Assembly: GCA_964486865.1 (NCBI GenBank)
Contig: CAZAOZ010000038.1
Coordinates: 1 to 30,791, forward strand
Direction of reading: 5' to 3'
Origin: Ga0077527 sp964486865
GTDB lineage: Bacteria > Pseudomonadota > Gammaproteobacteria > Burkholderiales > SG8-41
Length of the DNA: 30,791 nucleotides
Every line of letters starts with the position of its first letter. Position 1 is the first letter of the stretch. Positions 1-8,449 of the stretch are shown here, in pieces. A model generated the notes under the pieces. That model made no database searches. It saw only the letters and a list, made by a program, of their open reading frames with translations, and was not told the origin of the DNA. The translations under genes and the position numbers were made by a program.

Positions 1-795
1 CCATGCAACACCCCTCCTTTCGGTAAAGTGTTGCACTTGGGCTTTGAGACTGCGGTTGTTAAATAGCGCTTCCAACTCCTTTTGCAGGTCAGCTGCGCTG
101 CCGGCTTTTTCAGCTGCCTCAAATGCATTCATTGTCGGTCCGTAATATTTCCTGAACGAAGCGAGGAATTCACTTGGTGCGCTGGATGTATTGAAAGTGA
201 ACGTCTCTCTCGAAAATGAAACTTTCTCTTTCGATATGCTGGCGCCTGAAAATCGCTCTAGAACGTGGTTTTCTATTCCCCACGTCATGGGGCTAATGAA
301 GCCTTCTGGCGGTGGTGGTGAGTATGAAGAACTAATTTTGAGAATTTGTGCGACCAATGTCGGGTCGTTTGGAATCCAGTTTCCCATGATGATTCGACCT
401 CCGGGACGGGTAACGCGCACCATCTCTTTAGCCACGTCGAACGGCTTAGGTGCGAACATGGCTCCAAAAATGCTCACAACAAGATCAAAACTTTGGTCTT
501 GTAAGCCGCTTAAATCTGATGCATCGCCTTCCTGAAACCTGCAGTTATTCAGTCCATGATCTTTGGCACGTTTGTTTCCGGCATCTACAAGATATTTTGC
601 GATATCCACACCCAATACGTCAGCTCCAAGTTTTGCCTCAGGGATTGCGGTCGTTCCGTCGCCGCATCCTAGATCCAAAACTTTTAGCCCTTTTGTAATT
701 TCAAAACTCTTGGCAAGGAGATCTCCGCTCACTCTCATGCTTTCCGCGATGCGAGTAAAATCGCCTTTTTCCCAAAGTGCCTTATTTGGATTCAT
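1..795 (-). CDS. Class I SAM-dependent methyltransferase (3' end cut by window edge)
   Basis: I translated this gene from the reverse strand: it stays open for 265 codons from an ATG at 795 to base 1 without a stop, so the C-terminus lies outside the window. The Rossmann SAM-binding motif I reads VLDLGCGDGTT at about residues 39-49. An acidic residue follows in the GVD turn (Asp64), and motif post-III is TRPGGRIIMGNW near 129-140. These features are typical of a Methyltransf_11/25 type small-molecule methyltransferase; the substrate is not predictable. A GAAAGG ribosome site lies about 10 bases before the ATG. Base composition is clearly more AT-rich than in the genes further right, suggesting acquired DNA. 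It is the last visible member of a leftward series of single genes separated by repeats. Family assignment is firm, function open. Confidence 0.85.
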   Translation of the reverse strand, partial: MNPNKALWEKGDFTRIAESMRVSGDLLAKSFEITKGLKVLDLGCGDGTTAIPEAKLGADVLGVDIAKYLVDAGNKRAKDHGLNNCRFQEGDASDLSGLQDQSFDLVVSIFGAMFAPKPFDVAKEMVRVTRPGGRIIMGNWIPNDPTLVAQILKISSSYSPPPPEGFISPMTWGIENHVLERFSGASISKEKVSFSRETFTFNTSSAPSEFLASFRKYYGPTMNAFEAAEKAGSAADLQKELEALFNNRSLKAQVQHFTERRGVAW

Positions 796-836
796 TTCAA
801 AATTGCCTTTCACTAAGTAAAAGTATCAGTGGGGAG

Positions 837-958
837 TTTTTCTCTTGGTTAATCTAAGTAGTGCATGGTCAATATAGCAAGCCGATAGGGAAGTGCAACC
901 CGGTGGTTTTTCAGGGATAGCCACGTGTGCCACAACTGAGTGTGGCGGAATTGTGGCG
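837..958. repeat. Dispersed intergenic repeat, copy A
   Basis: This roughly 120-base element resembles 2536-2647 along most of its length. The closing 23 bases (936-958) are identical to 2625-2647. Its final 30 bases (929-958) match 1349-1378 at 27 of 30 positions. It contains the hairpin GCCACA-ACTGAG-TGTGGC (929-946) followed by another TTGTGGC. It lies between the RHH gene and the methyltransferase gene. I see no transposase and no clear GTTRRRY/RYYYAAC integron core. It may be a cassette recombination site, a MITE or the end of a lost insertion sequence. Confidence 0.7.
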
Positions 959-1032
959 CGCTGGAAGATGAATGTCCGGATATTGTCGGCAGCGGACTTG
1001 GGCAACCTTTCAACGGCCTCACTGTCGCGCCG

Positions 1033-1269
1033 TCAGGGCATTTGCCGGAAAGTCTTTTCTTCGTCTTTGAGTGCCGCCGCTCTGGTGCCTGCAATCCAGA
1101 ATTTGACGGCCCGGCGAACCAGTTCTGCCATCGTTGCGCCCGTTTCCTGGTGACGGCGCCTCAATTCTGCCAGCACCGCCGGGTCGAGGGTGACTACCAG
1201 TTTTTCCATCTTGTTGCCGTAGCCCAGCGCCGGCTGTCCACCGTGTTGTTTGATTTTCTTTTTGGGCAC
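1033..1269 (-). CDS. Small ribbon-helix-helix (CopG/Arc-like) protein
   Basis: A 78-residue protein if it starts at the GTG at 1269, which has GGAG eight bases upstream; an upstream ATG at 1329 would add 20 residues but lacks a good ribosome site. The N-terminus is basic (PKKKIKQ). Residues 23-60 follow the ribbon-helix-helix plan: a beta-strand KLVVTLDP, a helix AVLAELRRRHQETG, and a second helix TMAELVRRAVKFWIAG. Such domains dimerise and bind DNA through the strand, as in CopG, Arc and antitoxins. No toxin gene is adjacent: the next gene downstream is a methyltransferase, the one upstream an MBL-fold hydrolase. It could be a solitary regulator or an orphan antitoxin-like cassette gene. The fold call rests on pattern only. 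Confidence 0.7.
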   Translation of the reverse strand: MPKKKIKQHGGQPALGYGNKMEKLVVTLDPAVLAELRRRHQETGATMAELVRRAVKFWIAGTRAAALKDEEKTFRQMP

Positions 1270-1348
1270 GGTTGTATCTCCATGAATTGGAAGGGGCTGA
1301 CCTTGCTCACGCCCAGTGTAACGATCCATCAGAGAGAATCAACCCGCA

Positions 1349-1378
1349 GCCACAACTGAGTGTGGTGGCATTGAGGCG
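1349..1378. repeat. Dispersed intergenic repeat, copy B (short)
   Basis: Thirty bases matching the end of copy A at 27 positions, including the CCACA-ACTGAG-TGTGG hairpin. It lies 14 bases past the stop codon of the MBL-fold gene and before the RHH gene, so it occupies the same gene-to-gene junction position as copies A and C. The longer upstream part present in A and C is not recognisable here. Confidence 0.65.
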
Positions 1379-1392
1379 GACTGGCGTGAAAT

Positions 1393-2391
1393 TTAGAAGA
1401 GAAACTGTTTTCCAACAGCAGCCGGCATCAATACATCTTCTTTGTAAACCTGCGCCAGTGCGTGTAACGCACGCCATCCGGTGCAGTGACAGGGAACAAT
1501 CCGCTTTAGCTTGAAGGCACCAAAATCACGAACGGTGTCAGGAATCGTTGCTTCTACTTCGGTCCCCGAAAGATGGAAGCCTCCCATTACCGCATAGAGT
1601 GGCACGTCCCCGAAGACGTTGCGTGCATCTTTCAACACGTTAATCACGCCGGCGTGTGAGCATGCTGTAAAAACGATCACGCCCTTGCCTTTGACGTGTG
1701 CAGCGACATACCGCTCATCCAGGATCAGTGGGTCGGGTTCCCAGTCCAAGCCATCTGGCCTTAGCCTGACGTGCGGCGGGAGGCCTCGCTCATAGGGCGT
1801 GATTCGCGGAATCTCGCCGCTGACATAAAACATCTGCTCCATGATGACGCGAGCGTCTGGAGAGTTGACTATGGCGGCGCCTCGTCTTTCCAGGTCAACA
1901 GGATTCATCACGTTCTCAGCCGGGATCACCATGCCGTTAGGCAAGCGCATTCCGCGGGTTACAAACATGCCCTCGTTAACGTGAAAGGGCACCGGGTTTC
2001 CGCCGTTTGCAGAAACGACAAGTCGCAATGCCTCGGGTAGTCCGCCACCGTGGTCCCAGTGTCCGTGAGACAAAAAGATTGCGCCGACCTCGCCAAATGG
2101 CGTCCGTAGGCGATCACCGTTACGCGCGAGGGTGTAGGCTTCAGGACCGGCGTCGAAAAGAAGAATCCGGATATCACTTCCGACACGCGCAGTGATGACG
2201 AGGGACAGTCCATGGTTCGCGCAGCAGCGCACATGACCCGACGAAACCATGAGCCCCTTGGCCCTGAGCACGGCGTGTTCACTGGTTACGCCTTTTGGGA
2301 CAGTGGATAGTGGGTCAACGACGTTGTCGACCAAGACGCTGACTTCCAGAGAATCGACAGGCTTTACGTTGCGTGCAACGATTGCGCTCAT
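1393..2391 (-). CDS. MBL-fold metallohydrolase
   Basis: A 332-residue metallo-beta-lactamase-fold protein. The metal-binding signature is SHGHWDHGGG at residues 108-117. Further ligand-region motifs are CSHAGVINV (244-252), GGFHLSG (270-276) and PCHCTG near the C-terminus (300-305). This arrangement matches the family annotated as 7,8-dihydropterin-6-yl-methyl-4-(beta-D-ribofuranosyl)aminobenzene 5'-phosphate synthase-like hydrolases, found in archaea and many bacteria. The family's bacterial substrates are mostly unknown, so I assign only hydrolase. There is no signal peptide, so it is likely cytoplasmic. The start ATG follows GGAGAAGAAC. Repeat copies flank it on both sides, consistent with a mobile single-gene unit. 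Confidence 0.85.
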   Translation of the reverse strand: MSAIVARNVKPVDSLEVSVLVDNVVDPLSTVPKGVTSEHAVLRAKGLMVSSGHVRCCANHGLSLVITARVGSDIRILLFDAGPEAYTLARNGDRLRTPFGEVGAIFLSHGHWDHGGGLPEALRLVVSANGGNPVPFHVNEGMFVTRGMRLPNGMVIPAENVMNPVDLERRGAAIVNSPDARVIMEQMFYVSGEIPRITPYERGLPPHVRLRPDGLDWEPDPLILDERYVAAHVKGKGVIVFTACSHAGVINVLKDARNVFGDVPLYAVMGGFHLSGTEVEATIPDTVRDFGAFKLKRIVPCHCTGWRALHALAQVYKEDVLMPAAVGKQFLF

Positions 2392-2535
2392 GTTCTTCTC
2401 CCTAACCAGGATTTGAGCAATGCCACCGGGTAGAGCTGATTAGCCTACGCCTGTCAGTGAAGACCGTAAATCTGCGATCTGTCGTCCGTTAGTGCGATCG
2501 ATTTGTTCCAGATGCATCTTGTTGATCAGATACGG

Positions 2536-2647
2536 TTTTTCTCTGGGTTGGTCAAAGTAATGCAATGGCCGGCATAACAAGCCGGCAGGGGAAAGCAATC
2601 CGAGGGTTCAGGGTTTTGTGGCTGCTGAGTGTGGCGGAATTGTGGCG
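2536..2647. repeat. Dispersed intergenic repeat, copy C, in a gene-free gap
   Basis: Counterpart of copy A: both start with a T-run and CTCT, share AGCAAGCCG/AACAAGCCG-type blocks, and end in the same 23 bases. The first part of the A hairpin is altered here (GTGGCTG instead of GCCACAA). The whole stretch 2392-2762 between the membrane protein and the MBL-fold gene holds no convincing gene. Apart from this repeat I see only ordinary leader sequence before the MBL start and GTGGC-rich sequence on the other side. Confidence 0.65.
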
Positions 2648-2762
2648 ATGAGAAAAAGATGTGGCGCACACTGCGAAGCCCACAGGTCTACCGGAACCGG
2701 CCTTAATTCCTGGGCACACACAAGCTGGCGTGGCTGGCGGGCTATCGGCCGGAGGCGGTCAT

Positions 2763-3215
2763 TCATCTTTCTGCCCAGCGTGCGCCAATCTCCCGACACA
2801 ATTGTCGGAGGCTACCCCGGTAGAGCCACACGCAGCCACATATCCCGTAGAGTGGAAGCGAGGCAAAGAAGTTTGCATCTCGCATTACTAGTGCAGCAGG
2901 ATTCGTGAAGTGCCAATATAGCCAGTAGCTTCCATCGACGGTGAACCAAGTTGCGAAGAGCATCGCCGGCCAAAGCTTCCACTTACGCTCCAGGATAACC
3001 CGAATGCTCCACGGTGCTGTGAGGTAAGCCAAGAGCGCCATGATCAAGCTGATGGGGATGTCCCAGTCAGGTGCTTCATAGTAGAAGGAGCCAATAATCA
3101 ATAGCGTGATGCCGAGCGCAAGCGTCACGAGCTTCCACGGTCTTGTGTATTCCGCCAGTAACGAGGATTGCCACGACTGAGCCGTGTCCGCGCTGATGCC
3201 GTCGTCGTTTCTCAT
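2763..3215 (-). CDS. Small four-helix membrane protein, unknown function
   Basis: A 150-residue protein with four predicted membrane segments at about residues 28-46, 53-72, 81-103 and 114-132. The N-terminal tail is polar and the C-terminal tail basic (RGSLRQLCREIGARWAER). I do not recognise a family. AAGGG lies seven bases before the ATG, which supports the start. It is the first gene in the leftward series of single genes separated by the dispersed repeat, and it lies some 200 bases downstream of the SulP gene with no sign of shared regulation. The coding call rests on length, the ribosome site and coherent hydrophobicity. Confidence 0.65.
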   Translation of the reverse strand: MRNDDGISADTAQSWQSSLLAEYTRPWKLVTLALGITLLIIGSFYYEAPDWDIPISLIMALLAYLTAPWSIRVILERKWKLWPAMLFATWFTVDGSYWLYWHFTNPAALVMRDANFFASLPLYGICGCVWLYRGSLRQLCREIGARWAER

Positions 3216-3415
3216 GGGGCGCCCTTATCTGGGGTATCGACTTGTACTGGCATCCGATGGGATCGTCATGTCGATCATATCAACGCCTTTGTCCTAAAGG
3301 TTGCTGAAGTGCTGACCATGAACCTCTCCTTCAGGCACGCGCCGAGGTTTGTCTGAGCAACATAGCCGCACGCTGGTGATCCCAGTGTTGAGCATTTGAA
3401 ATGCGTTTCAGCGAT

Positions 3416-5638
3416 TCAGCTATATGCCGCACGCAATTCCAGCGTCGTATTACGCAGGCGCACGGCCAGTTGTCGGGTGAGGTTGTGCATGAAGTGGCTG
3501 TGCAGGGCCGGGTTTTCGAGCCGCATTTTTTCCAGCGTCGGACCGTCGAGCATGTGCAGCACGCAATTGGAAAGGGTATCGGCATCTGCGGAACGGGGCC
3601 TTCCCTCGACCACCGCCATTTCCCCCAGGATTACGCCCGGGCAATAGGTGCCAAGCCGGTAATTGCGCCCCTCTTTGCCTGACAACTTCACGCTGACCGT
3701 GATCTCGCCCTGCGCCAGCAGATAGAGGCGGTCTCCAGGGTCGCCTTCGCGGAACAGTGCCGTGCCTGCGGGCAGCACCTCGCGCTGGAGATAGCTTTCC
3801 AGCATCGCGGATTCCGCAGCCGACATGCCATTGCAGATGTCCATGGCCGAAACCGGCAGTTCTTCCTCGGACTGCTGGTTCGGCCAGCCGTTTTTCAGCT
3901 CAATGTTTTCGGCGTGTTCAAGAGCGCGATCCACGTCCTCGAACCAGTATTCCAGCGGCACCACCGTGCCGACGCCGGCACGCGTCATCACGCTGCCGCG
4001 ACGACCGGCAACGGAAACAGCCGCAATGGCGGTGTGGATTCCGCGCTCACCCAGGCGGCGCATGGTCTGCATCAGCACCAGCGCCCCCGTGGGGTCTATG
4101 TCATGCACACGCCGCATGTTCAGTATCAGGTGCCGGCAATCCACGGCGACTTTCTCGATTTCGCGGCCAAACCGATCCGCAGTTCCGAAGAACAGGGAGC
4201 CCTGTATTTCGACTACCCGGATTGCAGGGCCGAGGCTGCGCAAATATGCGGTCTGCTCCTCCGGCCGGACCCGCGTCGACAGCCGCTGCGCACCCTCGTA
4301 ATGGCCGCGCAGCGGTGTGCGGCTGGTGTTGCGCACATAGAGAAACATTGCACCGATGATGCCGAAGAAGATCGCCGGCACGGTGCCCATCAGCAGGGTG
4401 GCCATCATGACGAGAATCCCGACAATGATGTCCGCGTCCGGGCATGCGACCAGGCGTTTGCGCCAGGCCGTCATCACGTCCCATCCGGCAACGATCAGCA
4501 CGCCCGCGAGTGCGGAAATCGGGATGGCGAGCAACAAGGGCAGCGCGAATAGCAGCAGTGGTATCGCCATTACCGAATGCAACGCACCTGAAAGGCGCGT
4601 CCGGCCTCCGGCGGCGAAATTGGCTACGCCGCGAAAGGGGGCACCACAACTGACGACGCCGCCTGCGGCAGCGACCGCGACATTGGACAATCCCTGGGTA
4701 ATCAGTTCGCGGTTGCTGTGATAGCGCATGTGGCTTGCGATGCTCAGAACCGACGAGGAAAGCAGTGACTCGATCGAACCGATGAAGGCAATCGTCGCGA
4801 TCGCCGGCAACAGTGGCAGCACGACATCGATGGCGGTGTTATCAAGAGCGAACTCCGGCAGGCTCCAGGGATACGGGGGGTATTGTCCTGATGTGAGGGT
4901 GTCCAGACCCGCTGGTCCGACAGCGTTGCCGCCGAAGACCGTCAGCAGCAGATAATGCAGTGCGGTGCCGGCCAGCAGTCCGACCAGCGGAGCAGGGGCG
5001 TTGGGAATCATGGTGCGCGACTTGGTAAAGCAAAAGATCGTTGCTATTCCGACGGCAATTGCCCCCCAGCGCAGTCCCGTTTCCAGCAGCAGGTCGTTCC
5101 AGCTTATGCTGGTGGTAATTCCCAGAAATGCCGGAAGCTGAGGCCACAGGACCAGTATGCCCAGTGCGACCATGAAGCCGGAAATGACCGGATATGGCAG
5201 GAAGCGGATGACTGCGCCGAAGCGAAGCAGGCCGAAGGCCACTTGCAGCAGGCCGGATATCGCAAGGCACAGCATGAGGATACCCAGTACCCGCGGCACG
5301 TCCAGTGCATTGCCGGTAACCATTGCCGCGTGTGTTGCGATCGCCGAGATCAGGCCTGCCATCAGCACTGCGACCGAGCCGCGAGGACCGTTGATCTGGC
5401 ATGGTGTGCCGCCAAGGAAGAGGGCGACAATGCCGACTACGGCAGTGGATGCGATTCCGGCAGCCATGCCGCTCGCCATGTATTCGGGCCCAAGTGGCGC
5501 GAAGGCGAGCATGCCCGAGGTTATCGAGTAGGGGAGCCCTACCAAAAGGCTTGCGAAGGCACCGCGCAGATCTCCCGCCAGATGGGGAAAGTGTCCCCGA
5601 AAGCCGGCAAAGATTCTGTGATTTTTGATGGTTGCCAC
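3416..5638 (-). CDS. SulP-family anion permease with STAS and cyclic-nucleotide-binding domains
   Basis: A 740-residue inner-membrane protein. Residues about 20-435 form the SulP transport core, opening with AGDLRGAFASLLVGLPYSIT and carrying the QINGPRGS stretch (81-88). Members move sulfate, bicarbonate or dicarboxylates. A STAS domain follows at about 465-580 (LILNMRRVHDIDPTGALVLM, 504-523). The C-terminal 605-735 is a Crp-type cyclic-nucleotide-binding domain with FREGDPGDRLYLLAQGE (629-645) and a phosphate-binding cassette LGEMAVVEGRPRSADADT (671-688) that keeps the Arg-Ser pair. This suggests direct gating by cAMP or a related nucleotide, which is an inference. The start is a GTG at 5638 with GAGG eight bases upstream. 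It stands alone behind its own promoter. Confidence 0.9.
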   Translation of the reverse strand: MATIKNHRIFAGFRGHFPHLAGDLRGAFASLLVGLPYSITSGMLAFAPLGPEYMASGMAAGIASTAVVGIVALFLGGTPCQINGPRGSVAVLMAGLISAIATHAAMVTGNALDVPRVLGILMLCLAISGLLQVAFGLLRFGAVIRFLPYPVISGFMVALGILVLWPQLPAFLGITTSISWNDLLLETGLRWGAIAVGIATIFCFTKSRTMIPNAPAPLVGLLAGTALHYLLLTVFGGNAVGPAGLDTLTSGQYPPYPWSLPEFALDNTAIDVVLPLLPAIATIAFIGSIESLLSSSVLSIASHMRYHSNRELITQGLSNVAVAAAGGVVSCGAPFRGVANFAAGGRTRLSGALHSVMAIPLLLFALPLLLAIPISALAGVLIVAGWDVMTAWRKRLVACPDADIIVGILVMMATLLMGTVPAIFFGIIGAMFLYVRNTSRTPLRGHYEGAQRLSTRVRPEEQTAYLRSLGPAIRVVEIQGSLFFGTADRFGREIEKVAVDCRHLILNMRRVHDIDPTGALVLMQTMRRLGERGIHTAIAAVSVAGRRGSVMTRAGVGTVVPLEYWFEDVDRALEHAENIELKNGWPNQQSEEELPVSAMDICNGMSAAESAMLESYLQREVLPAGTALFREGDPGDRLYLLAQGEITVSVKLSGKEGRNYRLGTYCPGVILGEMAVVEGRPRSADADTLSNCVLHMLDGPTLEKMRLENPALHSHFMHNLTRQLAVRLRNTTLELRAAYS

Positions 5639-5725
5639 AGTCTGTCCTCACGAAGGGCGGCAAAGTGATGGCCAACCAGTCAATCTGCGACCTTTTCAGG
5701 TTCCAGGTCACTGAGCCGGCGGCGG

Positions 5726-5754
5726 ATTATAACGCGGGCATCCAGGACCATCGA
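5726..5754 (-). promoter_or_regulatory. Predicted sigma-70 promoter for the SulP gene
   Basis: The reverse strand carries a perfect TATAAT (-10) at 5731-5726. Exactly 17 bases upstream is a weak -35 TCGATG at 5754-5749. The start codon lies about 88 bases downstream. Sequence match only. Confidence 0.45.
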
Positions 5755-5770
5755 TTCCTTTGACGGGATC

Positions 5771-5793
5771 AAACCGTTGATCTTAAACGGTTT
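5771..5793. repeat. Inverted repeat between kinase and SulP genes
   Basis: A perfect 8-base inverted repeat AAACCGTT/AACGGTTT with a 7-base spacer, 20 bases past the kinase stop and just upstream of the SulP promoter. There is no U-tract on the kinase transcript, so it is not a convincing intrinsic terminator. It could be an operator or an mRNA-end hairpin. Confidence 0.4.
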
Positions 5794-5812
5794 TATTTCG
5801 TGGTTTACAGGG

Positions 5813-8449
5813 TTATTGACCGACTTGGCTCGGCGGCACAGGCGGTAACGTAAAGTAGAAAGTCGCTCCCTGGTCCACAGCGCCCTCGGCCCAGACCCGC
5901 CCGCCGTGTAACGCGACGATGCGCTGCACGGTGGCCAGTCCGATGCCCGTGCCCTCAAACTCGGTTGCCCCGTGCAGGCGCTGGAATGCGCCGAACAGTT
6001 TGTGCGCATATGCCATGTCGAAGCCTGCGCCATTGTCGTTCACCCAGATCACCGTTTGGCCATCCTGCCCGGTGGTGCCGAAGCGGATGCACGGGTGGGG
6101 CTCCTTCCGGGTGAATTTCCAGGAGTTGCCCAGCAGGTTTTCCAGCAGGATGCGCAGCAACTGCGGGTCGCCCTGAACGATGACGCCCTCCTGGATCCCG
6201 GTTGCCACGATGCGCTCCGGGTCGCTTTCCCTGAGCTCTGCCAGGATGGCACTTGCGAGCTGGCTCAGATCCACCCTTTGCGTCGAGAGTTGGTGGCGGC
6301 TCACCTTGGACAGTTGCAGCAAATCGGCGATCAATTCACCCATGCGCTGGGTGGCGCGACGAATGCGCTGCAGATAATCGCTTCCTTGCGTGTCCAGCTG
6401 GTCGCCATACTCTTTCAGCAGCAGTTTGCTGAACCCGTCTATGCCGCGCAGCGGCGCCTGCAAGTCATGGGACACCGAATAGCTGAACGTTTCCAGTTCC
6501 TTGTTGGTGGCCTCCAGTTGGCGGGTGCGTTCCGCCACGCGCTGCTCCAGCTCGGCGTTGAGCGCGATGACCTGTTCCTGGGCCCGTTTGCGCTCGGTGA
6601 TGTCATGAAAGAGGGATGCGATACCGATGATCTCGCCGGCATCATTTTTGATCGGAGACACGCTGGACAGGACATCGAGCACCCGCCCGTCCTTGGTCAG
6701 TCGCTGGGTTTCGTGCGGTTTGAGCGTTTCGCCGCTCAGTATCCTCTCGGTCATTTTGGGGAATATGTGCACCCGTCCCGGTGGCGTGTTGAAGGAAATC
6801 AGCTTGCCGATGGCATCGCTGGCGGAAAAGCCGAACATCCGTTCCGCGCCGGCGTTCCACGAGGTAATGGTGCCGTCGAACGTGCGGCTGACGATGGCCT
6901 CGTGCGAACTCTCGACGATCGCGGCAAGCTGGGCGCGTGCGGTCTCGGCCTGTTTGCGTTCGGTGATGTCCGTAGTGATTGCCGTATGGTGGGTAATTTT
7001 CCCTTGTGAATTTTTCACGGCACTGATGGACAGCCACTCGCAATACAGTTCTCCGTTCTTGCGTTTATCCCAGATCTCGCCCTGCCAGTTTCCGGTTTCG
7101 TTGATGGCAGCCCACATGCGCTGGTAAAACGCCTGGTCCTGCATCCCGGAACTGAGGATGCTGGGGGATGCTCCAATGACTTCCTCCGCCGTGTAACCGG
7201 TGATCCGGGTGAACGCGGGATTGAATGCAATGATCCGGTTGGATGCATCCGTGATCATGACGCCTTCCTGGACATTTTCGATGACCGTGGCGGCGAGGCG
7301 CAGATTTTCTTCTGTTTTCGTGCGCTCGCTGATGTCGCGGACGATGACGGCGGCGCCGATGATCTCTCCGGCCTCGTTCCTGATCGGTGAGACACTGGAC
7401 ATGACGTCGATTAACCGCCCGTCCCTGGTGATCCGCAGATGCTCAAACGGCGCGAGTGATTCGCCGTCCAGCAACAGCCTGGAGTGTTCCATTATTTTGG
7501 AATGGCGATCCGGCTGCAGGGTGATGGTGATTGGTTGGCCGATGGCCTCGGCTGCGGTATAGCCGAACATGCGCTCCGCGGCTGCGTTCCACGATGTAAT
7601 CGTGCCGTCCAGCGTACGGCTGATGATGGCGTCATTGGAGTGCTCGACAATGGTCGCGAGGTGCGTGCGACTGGCCTCCAGGTCACGCACCATTGCCTTG
7701 GCCAGTGTGCTGGCGCGCTGGTGCAACGCGGCATCAAGGGCGCCAACCGTAATGGTGAGCAGGAATATCAGGATTGTCGCGCTCGCAACGATGATGGCAA
7801 GCTGCGTAGGGTTCACCCCTTTGGGTGCGGCAGTGCACACGCTTTGCGGATCGAACATTGCGGCGGCCATCCCGGTGTAGTGCATACCCGCGATCGCGAG
7901 CCCCATCACGGCTGCGGCAGCCAACCGATGCCACACCGGCGGCGTACTGGGTTCTGCCGGGCTGAGCATCAATATCAGCCGCAATGCCATCCAGGATGCG
8001 GCGATGGCAATTACAACAGACGCGGCAAAGAGTGCAGGGTCATAGTGGATGGCCGGCAGCATTTTTAAAGCAGCCATCCCTGTGTAATGCATGCCCACGA
8101 TGCCAAATCCGAGCAGGCAGGAACTGGCGAATAGCGCGCGGCGGCCTGTCCCATGCCGCCGAACGATGACGAGCGCCATCACCGCCGCAAGCACTGTGGG
8201 CACTATGGAGCCCAGCGTGATAGGGACGTCGTAGGCGAGCGGGATCGGGAGGCTGAACGCCAGCATGCCGATGAAGTGCATCGACCAGATGCCGATCCCC
8301 ATGGACACTGCGGCGCCGAGCAGCCATAAATCTGCGGCGCGGCCCTGCGCGGTTCTGAACCGCGTGACCAGGTCGAGGGCGCTATAGGAGGCCATCATCG
8401 CCACGACGATCGACAGGCCGACCAGCCAAATGTTGTAGCTGCCAGTCAT
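5813..8449 (-). CDS. MHYT-PAS-PAS-PAS sensor histidine kinase
   Basis: An 878-residue membrane-bound two-component kinase. The N-terminus is an MHYT sensor of about seven helices with the motif three times: SMHFIGM (56-62), GMHYTGM (119-125) and GMHYTGM (188-194). In this family those residues are proposed to bind a metal and sense O2, CO or NO. Three PAS domains follow at about 262-378, 383-500 and 504-622. PAS1 and PAS3 are near duplicates. The HisKA domain has the phospho-acceptor in SVSHDLQAPL (His661). The ATPase has the N-box NLLGNSWKF (771-779), DNGAGF (805-810) and GTGIGL (833-838). It lacks a receiver domain and no response regulator is adjacent, so its partner lies elsewhere. The ribosome site (GGCAAGA) is modest. 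Confidence 0.93.
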   Translation of the reverse strand: MTGSYNIWLVGLSIVVAMMASYSALDLVTRFRTAQGRAADLWLLGAAVSMGIGIWSMHFIGMLAFSLPIPLAYDVPITLGSIVPTVLAAVMALVIVRRHGTGRRALFASSCLLGFGIVGMHYTGMAALKMLPAIHYDPALFAASVVIAIAASWMALRLILMLSPAEPSTPPVWHRLAAAAVMGLAIAGMHYTGMAAAMFDPQSVCTAAPKGVNPTQLAIIVASATILIFLLTITVGALDAALHQRASTLAKAMVRDLEASRTHLATIVEHSNDAIISRTLDGTITSWNAAAERMFGYTAAEAIGQPITITLQPDRHSKIMEHSRLLLDGESLAPFEHLRITRDGRLIDVMSSVSPIRNEAGEIIGAAVIVRDISERTKTEENLRLAATVIENVQEGVMITDASNRIIAFNPAFTRITGYTAEEVIGASPSILSSGMQDQAFYQRMWAAINETGNWQGEIWDKRKNGELYCEWLSISAVKNSQGKITHHTAITTDITERKQAETARAQLAAIVESSHEAIVSRTFDGTITSWNAGAERMFGFSASDAIGKLISFNTPPGRVHIFPKMTERILSGETLKPHETQRLTKDGRVLDVLSSVSPIKNDAGEIIGIASLFHDITERKRAQEQVIALNAELEQRVAERTRQLEATNKELETFSYSVSHDLQAPLRGIDGFSKLLLKEYGDQLDTQGSDYLQRIRRATQRMGELIADLLQLSKVSRHQLSTQRVDLSQLASAILAELRESDPERIVATGIQEGVIVQGDPQLLRILLENLLGNSWKFTRKEPHPCIRFGTTGQDGQTVIWVNDNGAGFDMAYAHKLFGAFQRLHGATEFEGTGIGLATVQRIVALHGGRVWAEGAVDQGATFYFTLPPVPPSQVGQ

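Noticed and set aside
1033..1269. Toxin-antitoxin module based on the RHH protein
   Set aside because: No toxin-sized gene overlaps or adjoins it on the same strand.
837..2647. Classical integron attC sites
   Set aside because: No convincing GTTRRRY/RYYYAAC core pair or integrase gene could be found, so I report only a dispersed repeat.
5771..5793. Inverted repeat as an intrinsic terminator of the kinase gene
   Set aside because: The stem is not followed by a T-run on the kinase strand.
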